Below, in pieces: positions 21,905-29,560 of a DNA stretch of 44,535 nucleotides (the first letter of the stretch is position 1; each line of letters starts with the position of its first letter). A model generated the notes under the pieces. The model worked only from the letters and a program-made list of their open reading frames with translations. It was not told where the DNA came from and did no database searches. Location of the stretch: NCBI RefSeq assembly GCF_020627745.1, contig NZ_JAHDGE010000025.1:1-44535 (forward strand), given 5' to 3'. Both the position numbers and the translations under genes were made by a program. The DNA comes from Pseudooctadecabacter sp. (lineage in GTDB: Bacteria > Pseudomonadota > Alphaproteobacteria > Rhodobacterales > Rhodobacteraceae).

Positions 21905-21931
21905 CGGAAACCGTAAAGTTTACAACTCTTC

Positions 21932-22210
21932 TTAAAGTTGTCTATATTTCTGGACAGTGGTGGCCTTCAAAGCGATCTCGCCATGATTACGCACCGCGGC
22001 CTCCCATTCCGACAGTTCATCCTCGGACAAGCCGTACATGGATTTCGCCTCGTCCCGGACCAGCAACCCGTAGGCTACAGCCCTGACAACGCAGGCTTTT
22101 CGCGACGCGACCCAGCGTCTGGTGTCGGCCGGCGGCAGGTCAGCGCGTGTCATCACCGTTCCATCTGGCAGCTTGACCGACCGTGGCCCGTCAATCTTTT
22201 TCAAGTACAT
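21932..22210 (-). CDS. sciP: CtrA inhibitor SciP (DUF1153)
   Basis: A 92-residue DUF1153 protein. The conserved core ADLPPADTRRWVASRKACVV is followed by the helix-turn-helix region GLSEDELSEWEAAVRNHGE, both characteristic of SciP. In Caulobacter SciP binds CtrA and blocks CtrA-activated transcription without blocking DNA binding. The start at 22210 (MYLKKIDGPRSV) has the SD GAAGGG; a longer frame to 22252 exists but lacks the family start. It is immediately upstream of ctrA on the same strand, about 90 bp from the ctrA start. Confidence 0.9.
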   Translation of the reverse strand: MYLKKIDGPRSVKLPDGTVMTRADLPPADTRRWVASRKACVVRAVAYGLLVRDEAKSMYGLSEDELSEWEAAVRNHGEIALKATTVQKYRQL

Positions 22211-22336
22211 CTTCTGAACCCTTCGGCTGATTTCTAAGGCCCTTGTGACCAAATCCCCCTAAGAACACGTAAAGCCGCCCCTTGAGAGTGATTACATTTT
22301 TCATATATTCCGACCGATATCCCGAAAGGTCAGCCC

Positions 22337-23476
22337 ATGCCCCTCGATCCGAGCCTGAATTCCCTTGGCTTTGCCAAGCCTCCGTCCGAAACCCGTGTGG
22401 TTGTGGCCATGTCGGGTGGCGTCGACAGCTCGGTCGTGGCGGCACTGCTGGCCGATCAGGGGTATGACGTGGTCGGCGTGACATTGCAGCTTTACGATCA
22501 CGGGGCAGCGCTCGCCAAAAAGGGCGCGTGTTGCGCCGGGCGCGACATCCATGACGCCCGCCGCGTGGCCGAGGACATGGGCTTTCCGCATTACGTCCTC
22601 GATTATGAAAATACCTTCAAAGAAGCCGTGATGGATGAATTTGCGGACAGCTATCTGGCCGGTGCGACGCCTGTGCCCTGCATCCGCTGCAATGAACGGG
22701 TGAAGTTCAAGGACCTGCTGGAAACGGCGAAGGACCTCGACGCCGATTGCATGGCCACGGGGCATTACATCCAACGCATGATGGGCGATCATGGCGCGGA
22801 ACTTCACTCCGCCGCCGATCCGACCAAGGACCAAAGCTATTTCCTGTTCTCCACCACGCCAGAACAGCTGGATTACTTGCGCTTCCCGCTGGGTCACCAT
22901 GCCTCCAAAGAGCAGACCCGGGACCTCGCGCGCAAATACGGGCTGTCGCTGGCCGATAAACCCGACAGTCAGGACATTTGTTTTGTGCCCAACGGCAATT
23001 ACGCGCAGGTCATCGAAAAGCTGCGTCCCGGTGCGGCAGAGCCGGGTGACATCGTCGATGTGGAAGGCACTGTCCTGGCCCAGCACAAGGGCGTCATTCA
23101 CTACACCATCGGCCAGCGCCGCGGCCTTGGCATCGGCGGGCTTGCCGACCCTCTTTATGTGGTGAAACTGGATGTGGACAAACGGCAGGTGATCGTTGGC
23201 CCCAAAGACATGCTCACGACCCGCACCGTGCCTGTGCGTGAAATCAACTGGCTGGGGGATGATGCCTTCGATGCGGTGCCCGAACGTCACCTGTCGGTCA
23301 AAGTGCGTTCCACCAAACCCCCGGTTGAGGCCGTGGTTCGCCCCCTGTCCCCCACCACCGCCGAAGTCGACCTTCTGACCCCCGAAGAAGGCGTATCCCC
23401 CGGTCAGGCCTGCGTGTTCTACGACGGCGACAGCAGCCGCATCTTTGGCGGCGGCTGGATCTGGCGCGGCTATTGA
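22337..23476 (+). CDS. mnmA: tRNA-specific 2-thiouridylase MnmA
   Basis: A 379-residue enzyme that thiolates U34 in tRNAs for Lys, Glu and Gln. The PP-loop is SGGVDSS (residues 26-32). The catalytic pair is visible: C115 in [13 protein letters not shown] and C215 in [11 protein letters not shown]. The beta-barrel C-terminal domain has [14 protein letters not shown]. The N-terminus is a little longer than in E. coli. It is divergent from sciP; the stop shares one base with the next start (TGATG), coupling it to a GNAT gene. Confidence 0.96.
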   Translation: MPLDPSLNSLGFAKPPSETRVVVAMSGGVDSSVVAALLADQGYDVVGVTLQLYDHGAALAKKGACCAGRDIHDARRVAEDMGFPHYVLDYENTFKEAVMDEFADSYLAGATPVPCIRCNERVKFKDLLETAKDLDADCMATGHYIQRMMGDHGAELHSAADPTKDQSYFLFSTTPEQLDYLRFPLGHHASKEQTRDLARKYGLSLADKPDSQDICFVPNGNYAQVIEKLRPGAAEPGDIVDVEGTVLAQHKGVIHYTIGQRRGLGIGGLADPLYVVKLDVDKRQVIVGPKDMLTTRTVPVREINWLGDDAFDAVPERHLSVKVRSTKPPVEAVVRPLSPTTAEVDLLTPEEGVSPGQACVFYDGDSSRIFGGGWIWRGY

Positions 23477-23934
23477 TGCAGCTGCGTCCGGCAACCCCCG
23501 CCGACGCCCCCGTCATCCGCCACATCGCGCGGGCGGCCTACACACAATATATCGCCGCAATCGGACGCGAACCCGCCCCCATGGTCGCAGATTTCGAAGG
23601 TCAGATCGCGGATGGCAGTGTCCACGTGGCCGAGGGTGATGGCCGTGTGACCGGCTTCATCGTCTTCTTCGGACAGCAGGACACGATGATGCTGGAAAAC
23701 GTCGCCGTCGACCCGGCTTTTGCTGGCGCAGGGATCGGCAAAGCCCTGATTGATTTGTGCGAAAACGCAGCGCGCGCTGCCGGCAAAGCCTCGGTGACGC
23801 TGTACACGAACGTCGCAATGACAGCGAACCAGTCACTCTATCCACATCTGGGATACGAAGAAACGCACCGACAAACCGATGGCGCGTTTCAGCGGGTATA
23901 CTACAGAAAATCTCTCGACCGGTCCGATCAATAA
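23476..23934 (+). CDS. GNAT-family N-acetyltransferase
   Basis: A 152-residue acetyltransferase with the GNAT fold. The N-terminal [18 protein letters not shown] is followed by beta-4 ENVAVDPAFAGAGIGKALID, whose AGAGIG segment is the acetyl-CoA pyrophosphate loop, and by the YPHLGYEETHR motif at the end. The substrate is unknown. Its ATG overlaps the mnmA stop by one base. It is convergent with the methyltransferase gene at 24091, with a long hairpin between. Confidence 0.85.
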   Translation: MQLRPATPADAPVIRHIARAAYTQYIAAIGREPAPMVADFEGQIADGSVHVAEGDGRVTGFIVFFGQQDTMMLENVAVDPAFAGAGIGKALIDLCENAARAAGKASVTLYTNVAMTANQSLYPHLGYEETHRQTDGAFQRVYYRKSLDRSDQ

Positions 23935-24048
23935 ACACCGTCAGCGATGGCGTGCGGCCTTCGTTTCTCTGGTTCAAAAATACCTGAAATCAACCGATGC
24001 GTCACGCGCCAAAGGTTTTGTGTCTTATACCGGCCACGTCCAAACAAC

Positions 24049-24077
24049 GGATCGGATCGGCGAAGCCGATCCGATCC
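24049..24077. repeat. Perfect 13-bp triloop hairpin between convergent genes (copy C)
   Basis: GGATCGGATCGGC (24049-24061) pairs perfectly with GCCGATCCGATCC (24065-24077) around loop GAA. It lies 13 bp from the stop of the minus-strand methyltransferase and probably acts as a bidirectional terminator. The GGATCGGA arm start is shared with copies at 5670 and 8299. Confidence 0.8.
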
Positions 24078-24090
24078 CTGTCAAATATGA

Positions 24091-25176
24091 TCACCCCGTC
24101 CGGCGACGGCGCCCGCCTGTCCGCCCCGCCCGACCGCGGCCTTCCTGGCCTGCTTTGGGCGCCTCGCGGTTGAATTCGATCCACTTGCCGCCACCGTCAT
24201 CGTTGTTGGTCAGGAAATTGGCGGCACGGATGGCTTCCATCTCTTTGCCCGCACGCGGTTTGGTTGATCCCATGCCGAACATCTGAACGAAAGCCTCGTC
24301 GTCCATGCCGTCCGGCAAGATAATACCTGCGGCCTCAATCTCTGCGCGTTTCTCGGCGATCTTCTTTGGCCCCACGGGCAGCGCCACGGGGTTCATGATG
24401 GCAGACGTCATGCCCGCCCCCATGGCCATGGGCAAAAACGCGTTGTTGATGCCGTGGCGGTTGGGCAAACCGAATGAGATGTTGGACGCGCCGCAAGTGG
24501 TGTTCACGCCCAGTTCCTCACGCAGGCGGCGCACCAAAGTGAAGACCTGCAAACCGGCGGTGCCCATTGCCCCGATCGGCATAACCAGCGGGTCCACCAC
24601 GATATCATGGGCCGGAATGCCGAAATCCGCAGCCCTCTCGACGATCTTCTTGGCCACGGCAAAGCGCACCTCCGGGTCCTCGGAAATGCCCGTGTCGTCG
24701 TTGGAAATCGCCACAACAGGCACGTTGTATTTCTTGACCAGCGGCAACACCAGTTCCAGCCGTTCTTCCTCACCTGTCACGGAATTCAGAAGCGGACGTC
24801 CCTCGGCGGCGGCCAACCCGTTTTCCAATGCACCGGGAACGGAGCTGTCGATGCACAGCGGCGTGTCGCAGACCGCCTGCACACGTTCGACCAGTTCTTT
24901 CATCAATGCGGGTTCGACAAAGTTGTTGTCCGCATAGCGTGGGTCCTCGGCCATCTTGTTGGAGAACACCGCACCGGAGTTGATGTCCAGCACCGTGGCA
25001 CCCGCCATGGTCTGGGCAATGGCGTCCGCCTCAACCCGGCTGAAATCACCACGTTCCAACTCTTCGTTCAGGATTTTGCGCCCGGTGGGATTGATCCGCT
25101 CCCCGATAACGCAGAACGGTTCGTCAAAGCCCATCACTGCGGTCTTGGTTTTGGATTCGATAACGGTGCGGGTCAT
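24091..25176 (-). CDS. Methyltetrahydrofolate:corrinoid methyltransferase (pterin-binding)
   Basis: A 361-residue protein with a DHPS/MeTr-type TIM barrel: FCVIGERINPTGRKI, GATVLDINSGAV, TPLCIDSSVPGALENGL, then ASNISFGLPNRHGINNAFLP, the family signature. It moves a methyl group between tetrahydrofolate and a corrinoid protein. No corrinoid protein gene is visible here. In roseobacters such genes often accompany MetF-like and 'virulence factor' genes in trimethylamine or glycine-betaine demethylation sets; those two partners are present at 30391-31646, beyond an accessory island. The last 25 residues are unusually Arg/Gly rich (GRGRAGRTGGRRRR), unlike the family core. The ATG follows GAGAGG. 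Confidence 0.92.
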   Translation of the reverse strand: MTRTVIESKTKTAVMGFDEPFCVIGERINPTGRKILNEELERGDFSRVEADAIAQTMAGATVLDINSGAVFSNKMAEDPRYADNNFVEPALMKELVERVQAVCDTPLCIDSSVPGALENGLAAAEGRPLLNSVTGEEERLELVLPLVKKYNVPVVAISNDDTGISEDPEVRFAVAKKIVERAADFGIPAHDIVVDPLVMPIGAMGTAGLQVFTLVRRLREELGVNTTCGASNISFGLPNRHGINNAFLPMAMGAGMTSAIMNPVALPVGPKKIAEKRAEIEAAGIILPDGMDDEAFVQMFGMGSTKPRAGKEMEAIRAANFLTNNDDGGGKWIEFNREAPKAGQEGRGRAGRTGGRRRRTG

Positions 25177-25570
25177 GGCGGCCTCTCGCTGGTGTGTTTT
25201 TCAGACCCTATGCACACTGGTGCAGACGGGTCGGCATACATGCGACATAGGCGGACACAAGGGCGACGTCAGCCCGGTTTGTCTTCATGAAGATGATGAG
25301 GCGGGACCCGGAATATGGGGACAATTTTGTCGTCGTGAAACGCCGCCCGACCCAGCAGATGTACGGCGCGCCATGACAGGGCAGCCCCCTTCAGGCTTTG
25401 CCGCAAACAGCTGCGACAGATTAAGTTGCCCCCTTGCGTCAAATCGGTATCCTTGGGCCAAAGACATCAGAACTTAAATCCTCCAACCCATTGACGATAT
25501 ATCCTTACGCCGGTTGCGAAGGCCGCCGTTGGCCCTGATCACCCCGCGATGACCTATAAGTGGACCTTTC
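25177..25570. other. Noncoding region upstream of the HExxH hydroxylase gene
   Basis: 394 bp that must contain divergent promoters for the methyltransferase and for the biosynthetic cluster. A 29-codon frame (25287-25376, MKMMRRDPEYGDNFVVVKRR...) and a 60-codon minus frame (25285-25467) exist, but neither has a clear SD or recognisable sequence. No long inverted repeat was found. It is the probable left edge of the accessory island. Confidence 0.5.
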
Positions 25571-26560
25571 GTGCAGACCTATATTTCTCCGAACCCTGAT
25601 TATGTAAGACAGACCCGCGATGCCGTGCGCGCCAAGCTTGCGGTATCGCTAGACCATCTCGTTTTTGATGTTTTTGACGGGCACGTCCCTGCCCCGGTGT
25701 CGCGGGCCGAACTGACCTCTTTGACCGAAAGGGACGGTTTTCCAGACCCGGTCGTCTTCGCGCTTCACGCAGCCTTGGTCAAAACCGCGATGGACGGCGA
25801 CCCTGCCCGCCTTCCGGACCTTTACCGTATTTTGGAAGACCTCAGGGCCAGACCGTCCGCCCCGACGCCGCCCTTTACCGTCACCGCCTTCAGCGACAGC
25901 GCCATGCATCCGGATGACATGACCCTGCTGGGCCGTGTCTTTGCCGATGACGTGGGGCTGACAACCACCCTGCACCCCCCCGCAGCGGACGATGTTGATC
26001 GGGCCAAGGCCCAGATAAAGGACGCGTTGGACGGTCTGGCGCAGGCGTCCGGTCCGTGGGTTGAAGAAATGCAGTTGCTTGCCACCGACATTTATCTGGC
26101 CGTGTCGGACAGCGAGAGCGACCAGAAATTCGGCGGGGCCGCAGTTTTCGATGCCTTCGGGGCAATTTTGATGAACCCGCTGGGGTTCCATGACGCGGCG
26201 ACCGTGATGATGGCGCTGGTCCACGAAAGTTCGCATCAGCAGATGTTTTTGTTCCACCTTGACGATCCGGTGGTCCTGAACGACGCCGATGCCGCTTATG
26301 CGTCCCCACTGCGCAGGCAACCGCGCCCGATGGAGGGGATATTTCATGCCCTTTGGGTTTCGGCCAGAATGGCAGCCGCTGCGCAGGATGTGCTGACCTC
26401 AGCCGACACATTGCCCTGGGCGGACGATTTGCGCATCCATCAATCCCGCGCGGTCACGGCATTTCGGGATTGCGAGAAAACAGTCGCGGACCATGCACAG
26501 CTGACAGACCTTGGCGCGCGCCTGTTTGCCGATGCCAGAGCAGCCGTCAATGCAATCTGA
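25571..26560 (+). CDS. HExxH-type (alpha-ketoglutarate) putative peptide beta-hydroxylase
   Basis: A 329-residue protein with the HExxH motif HESSH at residues 218-222 (MALVHESSHQQMFLF). Downstream lies YASPLRRQPRPMEGIFHALW with H259 as a possible third metal ligand. This arrangement, S-P-x-R-x-x-P-R-P-x-x-G-x-x-H, is the signature of the HEXXH family first described as putative peptide-modification proteins and later recognised as Fe(II)/2-oxoglutarate beta-hydroxylases of RiPP peptides. No signal peptide or membrane segment is present. The start is GTG at 25571: the frame is closed just upstream at 25550 and no ATG fits. The SD is weak (AAGTGGA). It is first of a three-gene unit; its last codons overlap the adenylating enzyme. 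Family assignment is by motif; the substrate is inferred to be the small peptides at 29057 and 29305. Confidence 0.8.
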   Translation: MQTYISPNPDYVRQTRDAVRAKLAVSLDHLVFDVFDGHVPAPVSRAELTSLTERDGFPDPVVFALHAALVKTAMDGDPARLPDLYRILEDLRARPSAPTPPFTVTAFSDSAMHPDDMTLLGRVFADDVGLTTTLHPPAADDVDRAKAQIKDALDGLAQASGPWVEEMQLLATDIYLAVSDSESDQKFGGAAVFDAFGAILMNPLGFHDAATVMMALVHESSHQQMFLFHLDDPVVLNDADAAYASPLRRQPRPMEGIFHALWVSARMAAAAQDVLTSADTLPWADDLRIHQSRAVTAFRDCEKTVADHAQLTDLGARLFADARAAVNAI

Positions 26561-28010
26561 CAATCATAACATCGGCGCAATCATAGCCGATCAGGCGCGA
26601 CAGAACCCCGATGCTGTCAGCATCGAACAGGACGGCCAACGCTATACGCGCGGCCAGATCATGACCTCGGCCCATGCTTTGGCCGATTTTTTCAGGGCGC
26701 ACGGCGTGGGCCCTGGCGCAAGTGTCGGGATCGTCGCGGTCGATCGCCTTCGGACCTTTGAAGCCGTGATCGCGCTTTGGGCCTGCGGGGCCGTGGTTCT
26801 TTGTCTTGACTGCAGACAGACCATTGGCGAACTTCAGGCCGCGCAGGACAAAGCCGGTCTTGATATCGTATTCACGGATTCCAAAAGTTTCGCGCGGCGC
26901 GGTGGGATGACGCTGATCCCCCCGCGCGTAGAGATCGCCCCGCTTGGCACCGAGATGACCTTCTCCGACGCTTCGGGCGACAGTGACGCCTTGATCCTGT
27001 CCTCATCAGGGACAACCGGCCTTCCGCGGTATCGCAGAAAATCACATCGGTCCGTTTTGCAGGGGCTTCGCGCCTCGGGCGCAGTGCTGGATCTTCCGGT
27101 CCTGCCCCCGTCGGTCAGCGTCGGAAGCCTCGCCTTCGGGGCCATTCTGATGCACTGGGTTAAGGCTTTTGTGTACGGCACGTTCATGATCAGTCTGCCG
27201 TTGCTTTACCGGACATCCGATCTGCACGCCGCCCTGTCCAGACCGGACATCGAATTTGTCGGCCTGCCGCCAGTGGTCATCACTGACCTGCTCGCGTTTC
27301 ACAGCGAAAGGTGCGCCTCAGCTGACGGCTGTGCCTATCCCCATATCACACGTCTGTCGTCGATCGGCGGGCCGATTTCCCCCGATGATCTTGTCCGTGC
27401 TTACCAAAAGCTCACCCCCCACGTGCGCAATTTGTATTCCATGTCCGGGGTGGGTGCGGTGTCTGTGCTGTCCGGCCCCGATATTGAGGCAAAACCACGG
27501 TCCGTTGGCAGGCCGTTTCCGCAGATCACCGTGAAGATCGAAGATGACACCGGGGCGGCCTGCGCCGCCGGACAGGTCGGTCGGATATACGCCAAATCGA
27601 ACCTGATGGGCGATGCGATCCTTGTGGATACCGGCGATCTGGGATGGCAGGACGACGACGGTTTTCTGTTTATCGCTGGCCGGTCCGATCAGATTGTGAC
27701 CCGTAAATCTGTCAACATCAGCCTGACCGAACTGGAAACAGACGTGAAGAACATCGAAGGCGTCCGCGATTGCATTGCCTTTTCGGCGCTGGCAGACGGA
27801 TCGCTGGACGATCTGGTCTTTTTGGCCGTTGAGGCCCGCGCAGACGGCGATACACTCAAAAACACGATCAGGTCTTCGCTGGCTTCGTTCCGGCGACCCG
27901 ACCGGATTTTGGTCACACAGCGCCTGCCACGCACCATGTCCGACAAAATCGCGCTGGCAGAATTGAAAAGGATGTCGACCGTAAAGGAGGCCGGATTTGT
28001 TGACCTATGA
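26550..28010 (+). CDS. ANL-superfamily adenylating enzyme (AMP-dependent ligase)
   Basis: About 486 residues from the ATG at 26550, which overlaps the upstream stop; ATG 26532 is an alternative. The ATP loop is SSSGTTGLPR (residues 141-150, with Arg for the usual Lys). The ATPase Asp motif is VDTGDLGW (about 360), the hinge GRSDQIVTRKSVNISLTE (about 377), and the C-terminal catalytic Lys is in TMSDKIA (about 466). The usual Y-G-x-T-E motif is replaced by YSMSGVG, so it is a divergent member. The carrier-protein gene follows and overlaps by 14 nt, arguing that it loads an amino or other carboxylic acid onto that carrier rather than onto CoA. Substrate not readable by eye. Confidence 0.88.
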   Translation: MQSDNHNIGAIIADQARQNPDAVSIEQDGQRYTRGQIMTSAHALADFFRAHGVGPGASVGIVAVDRLRTFEAVIALWACGAVVLCLDCRQTIGELQAAQDKAGLDIVFTDSKSFARRGGMTLIPPRVEIAPLGTEMTFSDASGDSDALILSSSGTTGLPRYRRKSHRSVLQGLRASGAVLDLPVLPPSVSVGSLAFGAILMHWVKAFVYGTFMISLPLLYRTSDLHAALSRPDIEFVGLPPVVITDLLAFHSERCASADGCAYPHITRLSSIGGPISPDDLVRAYQKLTPHVRNLYSMSGVGAVSVLSGPDIEAKPRSVGRPFPQITVKIEDDTGAACAAGQVGRIYAKSNLMGDAILVDTGDLGWQDDDGFLFIAGRSDQIVTRKSVNISLTELETDVKNIEGVRDCIAFSALADGSLDDLVFLAVEARADGDTLKNTIRSSLASFRRPDRILVTQRLPRTMSDKIALAELKRMSTVKEAGFVDL

Positions 28011-28260
28011 CGAAAGCCTTGTCCACGTATTGAACGCATTCAAAGCCGGATACCCCGATGAGGGGATCGACACGGACAGCGACTTTTTCGACCTTGGCGG
28101 GGATTCCCTGACGCTGGTCAATCTGTGCCTGTACCTCAGCGAAAAGACGGGCCTCGATGTGCACCCGTCCATGCTTTTGCATCACCCGACGGTCGGCGAA
28201 CTGGCCTCGGCCATCACAGACCTGTCCGACACCGGCGCATCCCTGAATCCGGCAAACTGA
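27997..28260 (+). CDS. Phosphopantetheine acyl/peptidyl carrier protein (TTG start)
   Basis: An 87-residue four-helix carrier protein. The attachment site is Ser37 in FFDLGGDSLTLVNL, and the third-helix region is VHPSMLLHHPTVGELASAI. The LGGDS form is the peptidyl-carrier style of NRPS systems. The start must be TTG (27997 or 28000): AAAGGAGG at 27983-27990 is a near-perfect SD, and no in-frame ATG or GTG exists. The gene overlaps the adenylating-enzyme stop by 14 nt. Its last 79 nt overlap the convergent hydrolase gene on the other strand. No phosphopantetheinyl transferase is in the window, so a housekeeping one must activate it. Confidence 0.88.
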   Translation: MLTYDESLVHVLNAFKAGYPDEGIDTDSDFFDLGGDSLTLVNLCLYLSEKTGLDVHPSMLLHHPTVGELASAITDLSDTGASLNPAN

Positions 28261-28919
28261 GACAGGATATCCGGAAGGATCGCAGGGCTGTAAAACTGTC
28301 CGTGGCCAACCGGAAGGACCACGCGACGATACCGCGAATATGCAGCAACCGCCCGCGCTTTGGCCGCGGCAGGATCGGTGGAAAACGGGTCATGTGCGAC
28401 GTCTTGATCGCCATAGATCAGCAATGCGGGGCGGTGCGTTTCAACGGGCGGTATGGCGCAGTTGATCAGGCAAAGGTGGTGAACCTGCACCCCCTGTGAA
28501 GGCAAAATTCGCGCAAGGTTCATAACCATTGACGCGCCCTGACAACTGGTGCCGATGTCAAACGCCCCCCCGTCAAAGTTGCGCACCACCTCGCGCGCCA
28601 GATATCGGGTCAGGGTGTCGCGCGTGGGCTGCTGGTCTTGATCCGGCGGGACAATCAGATGCGCGGAGCGGGAAAACACCAAGGGCTGGTCGTCCCCCAA
28701 TGTTTCGGCAAGGGTTTTTGGCTCATGGCCCGCATTGCAAATCCAGAACAACGGAGGCTTGGATCCGGTTTCGTTTAGAACGCGCAGCACGCCCAGATCG
28801 TCCAGCGGACGACCGCACCATGGCCCCATCAGCTTTTGTTGTGCCAGTAATGGGTCGAAACCGGACATAGCGGGGTCCATCCATATCTTGTTGACGGGAT
28901 AAGCCGCACCGTTGCACAC
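28182..28919 (-). CDS. Alpha/beta hydrolase, thioesterase-like with Cys in nucleophile position
   Basis: A 245-residue protein resembling NRPS-type thioesterases. The oxyanion region is PPLFWICNAG. The nucleophile elbow reads DIGTSCQGASM, which places C126 where Ser is usual and Thr where the first Gly is usual. The acid is D171 or D173 in LLIYGDQDVAHDP, and the His is H206 in VLPVGHGQF. Only about 45 residues separate nucleophile and acid, so there is no lid insertion. Cys-type thioesterases tend to favour transfer or cyclisation over hydrolysis; that role here is inference. The GTG start at 28919 has the strong SD AAGGGGGG; ATG 28880 is an alternative. The 3' end overlaps the carrier gene antisense. 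Confidence 0.75.
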   Translation of the reverse strand: MCNGAAYPVNKIWMDPAMSGFDPLLAQQKLMGPWCGRPLDDLGVLRVLNETGSKPPLFWICNAGHEPKTLAETLGDDQPLVFSRSAHLIVPPDQDQQPTRDTLTRYLAREVVRNFDGGAFDIGTSCQGASMVMNLARILPSQGVQVHHLCLINCAIPPVETHRPALLIYGDQDVAHDPFSTDPAAAKARAVAAYSRYRRVVLPVGHGQFYSPAILPDILSQFAGFRDAPVSDRSVMAEASSPTVG

Positions 28920-28987
28920 GGCGCCCCCCTTGGAAAGCTTGCGAGACTGGCTACACCGTCGACAATGGACAAAGACGCCTCAACACA

Positions 28988-29002
28988 TTAACTTTTTATC
29001 AT
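28988..29002 (+). promoter_or_regulatory. Degenerate CtrA-type element upstream of precursor gene 1
   Basis: TTAA-CTTTTTA-TCAT keeps the first TTAA half and N7 spacing but not the second half. It is aligned with the full box of precursor gene 2: TTAACTTTTTAT versus TTAACTATTTAT, at 69 and 65 nt from the respective ATGs. It probably marks the duplicated promoter. Confidence 0.45.
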
Positions 29003-29056
29003 TCGAATTTTCGCGTCTTTATGCCCGCATTTATTATTCATTCAAGAAGGTTCACC

Positions 29057-29164
29057 ATGAAATTTGATCGCTCAAAACTCCTCGTTCTTAGAGGATCGGA
29101 GGCCGCACGGACGGCCAAAATCAGTGCCCCGGAGCCGGTAGATAATTCACCGGTCAGAAACTGA
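29057..29164 (+). CDS. Candidate RiPP precursor peptide 1 (35 residues)
   Basis: The ATG at 29057 follows AAGAAGG at 7-nt spacing. The 35-codon product starts MKFDRSKLLVLRGSEAARTA and ends KISAPEPVDNSPVRN. Its first 22 residues match precursor 2 at 16 positions (M-x-FD-x-SKLLVL-x-GS-x-AARTAKI), whereas the last 13 differ, the pattern of a conserved leader with a variable core. The tail has three Pro, one Asp, one Asn and two Ser, possible hydroxylation targets, and no Cys. It lies in the middle of a cluster with two hydroxylases, an adenylating enzyme, a carrier protein and a thioesterase-like enzyme. That it is a translated gene is strongly suggested by SD and paralogy; the RiPP role is inference. 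Confidence 0.8.
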   Translation: MKFDRSKLLVLRGSEAARTAKISAPEPVDNSPVRN

Positions 29165-29166
29165 GA

Positions 29167-29190
29167 GCCGGTATTTGCCAGCAAACCGGC
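29167..29190 (+). other. Hairpin between the two precursor genes
   Basis: GCCGGT with TTGC pairs with GCAA and ACCGGC within 29167-29190, starting 2 nt after the precursor 1 stop. No T-run follows. It may protect the precursor 1 mRNA or act as a weak attenuator. Confidence 0.5.
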
Positions 29191-29239
29191 GATTCTGTCC
29201 TTAATCTTGAATTGAAATGGACAGGTCTGCCTCTCGCCG

Positions 29240-29255
29240 TTAACTATTTATTAAC
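29240..29255 (+). promoter_or_regulatory. Canonical CtrA box upstream of precursor gene 2
   Basis: TTAA-CTATTTA-TTAAC fits the full CtrA consensus TTAA-N7-TTAAC without mismatch. GCTAAG at 29262-29267 resembles an alphaproteobacterial -10, so the box would overlap the -35 region, the position for CtrA activation. The ATG is 49 bp after the box. The same window encodes CtrA and SciP. Confidence 0.65.
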
Positions 29256-29304
29256 GTGAATGCTAAGCGCTTACGTTTCTTCAAATTTTAGAATGGGTCT
29301 CATC

Positions 29305-29409
29305 ATGACATTCGACATTTCAAAACTTCTCGTCCTCAAAGGGTCCGACGCCGCACGGACAGCCAAAATCGGCATGTCCGAACCGTTGTCCCCGACATCA
29401 AAAAAGTAA
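29305..29409 (+). CDS. Candidate RiPP precursor peptide 2 (34 residues)
   Basis: The 34-codon product starts MTFDISKLLVLKGSDAARTA and ends KIGMSEPLSPTSKK. The N-terminal 22 residues are near-identical to precursor 1; differences there are conservative (Arg/Lys, Glu/Asp). The tail keeps only Glu-Pro in common and is Ser/Thr/Pro/Lys rich. The ATG at 29305 matches the precursor 1 start; ATG 29293 in frame would add four residues (MGLI). The SD is weaker (AATGGGT). It has its own promoter-like region with a CtrA box, so the two precursors may be expressed under different conditions. Confidence 0.8.
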   Translation: MTFDISKLLVLKGSDAARTAKIGMSEPLSPTSKK

Positions 29410-29431
29410 TAAACCACGATACAGTTCAAAT

Positions 29432-29459
29432 CTGCCCCGGCGGTCTATTGCCGGTGCAG
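29432..29459. terminator. Hairpin after precursor gene 2
   Basis: CTGCCCCGGC (29432-29441) pairs with GCCGGTGCAG (29450-29459) with one mismatch and an 8-base loop, 22 nt after the stop. Only GTTTC follows, so termination is plausible but weak. It lies between the convergent precursor and oxygenase genes. Confidence 0.5.
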
Positions 29460-29560
29460 GTTTCACCGCTTGGTTCGAAAACCCGCAAGAAGATCAGACG
29501 CGACTTTTCGCTGTCCTGTCGCTGGGTTGGACGATAAACCCCTGTTTTCCGAAAAAGATG

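Noticed and set aside
25287..25376. 29-codon frame MKMMRRDPEYGDNFVVVKRR... before the HExxH gene
   Set aside because: No clear ribosome-binding site and no similarity to the two precursor peptides; kept as noncoding.
25285..25467. 60-codon minus-strand frame in the same gap
   Set aside because: Compositionally random and without a start signal.
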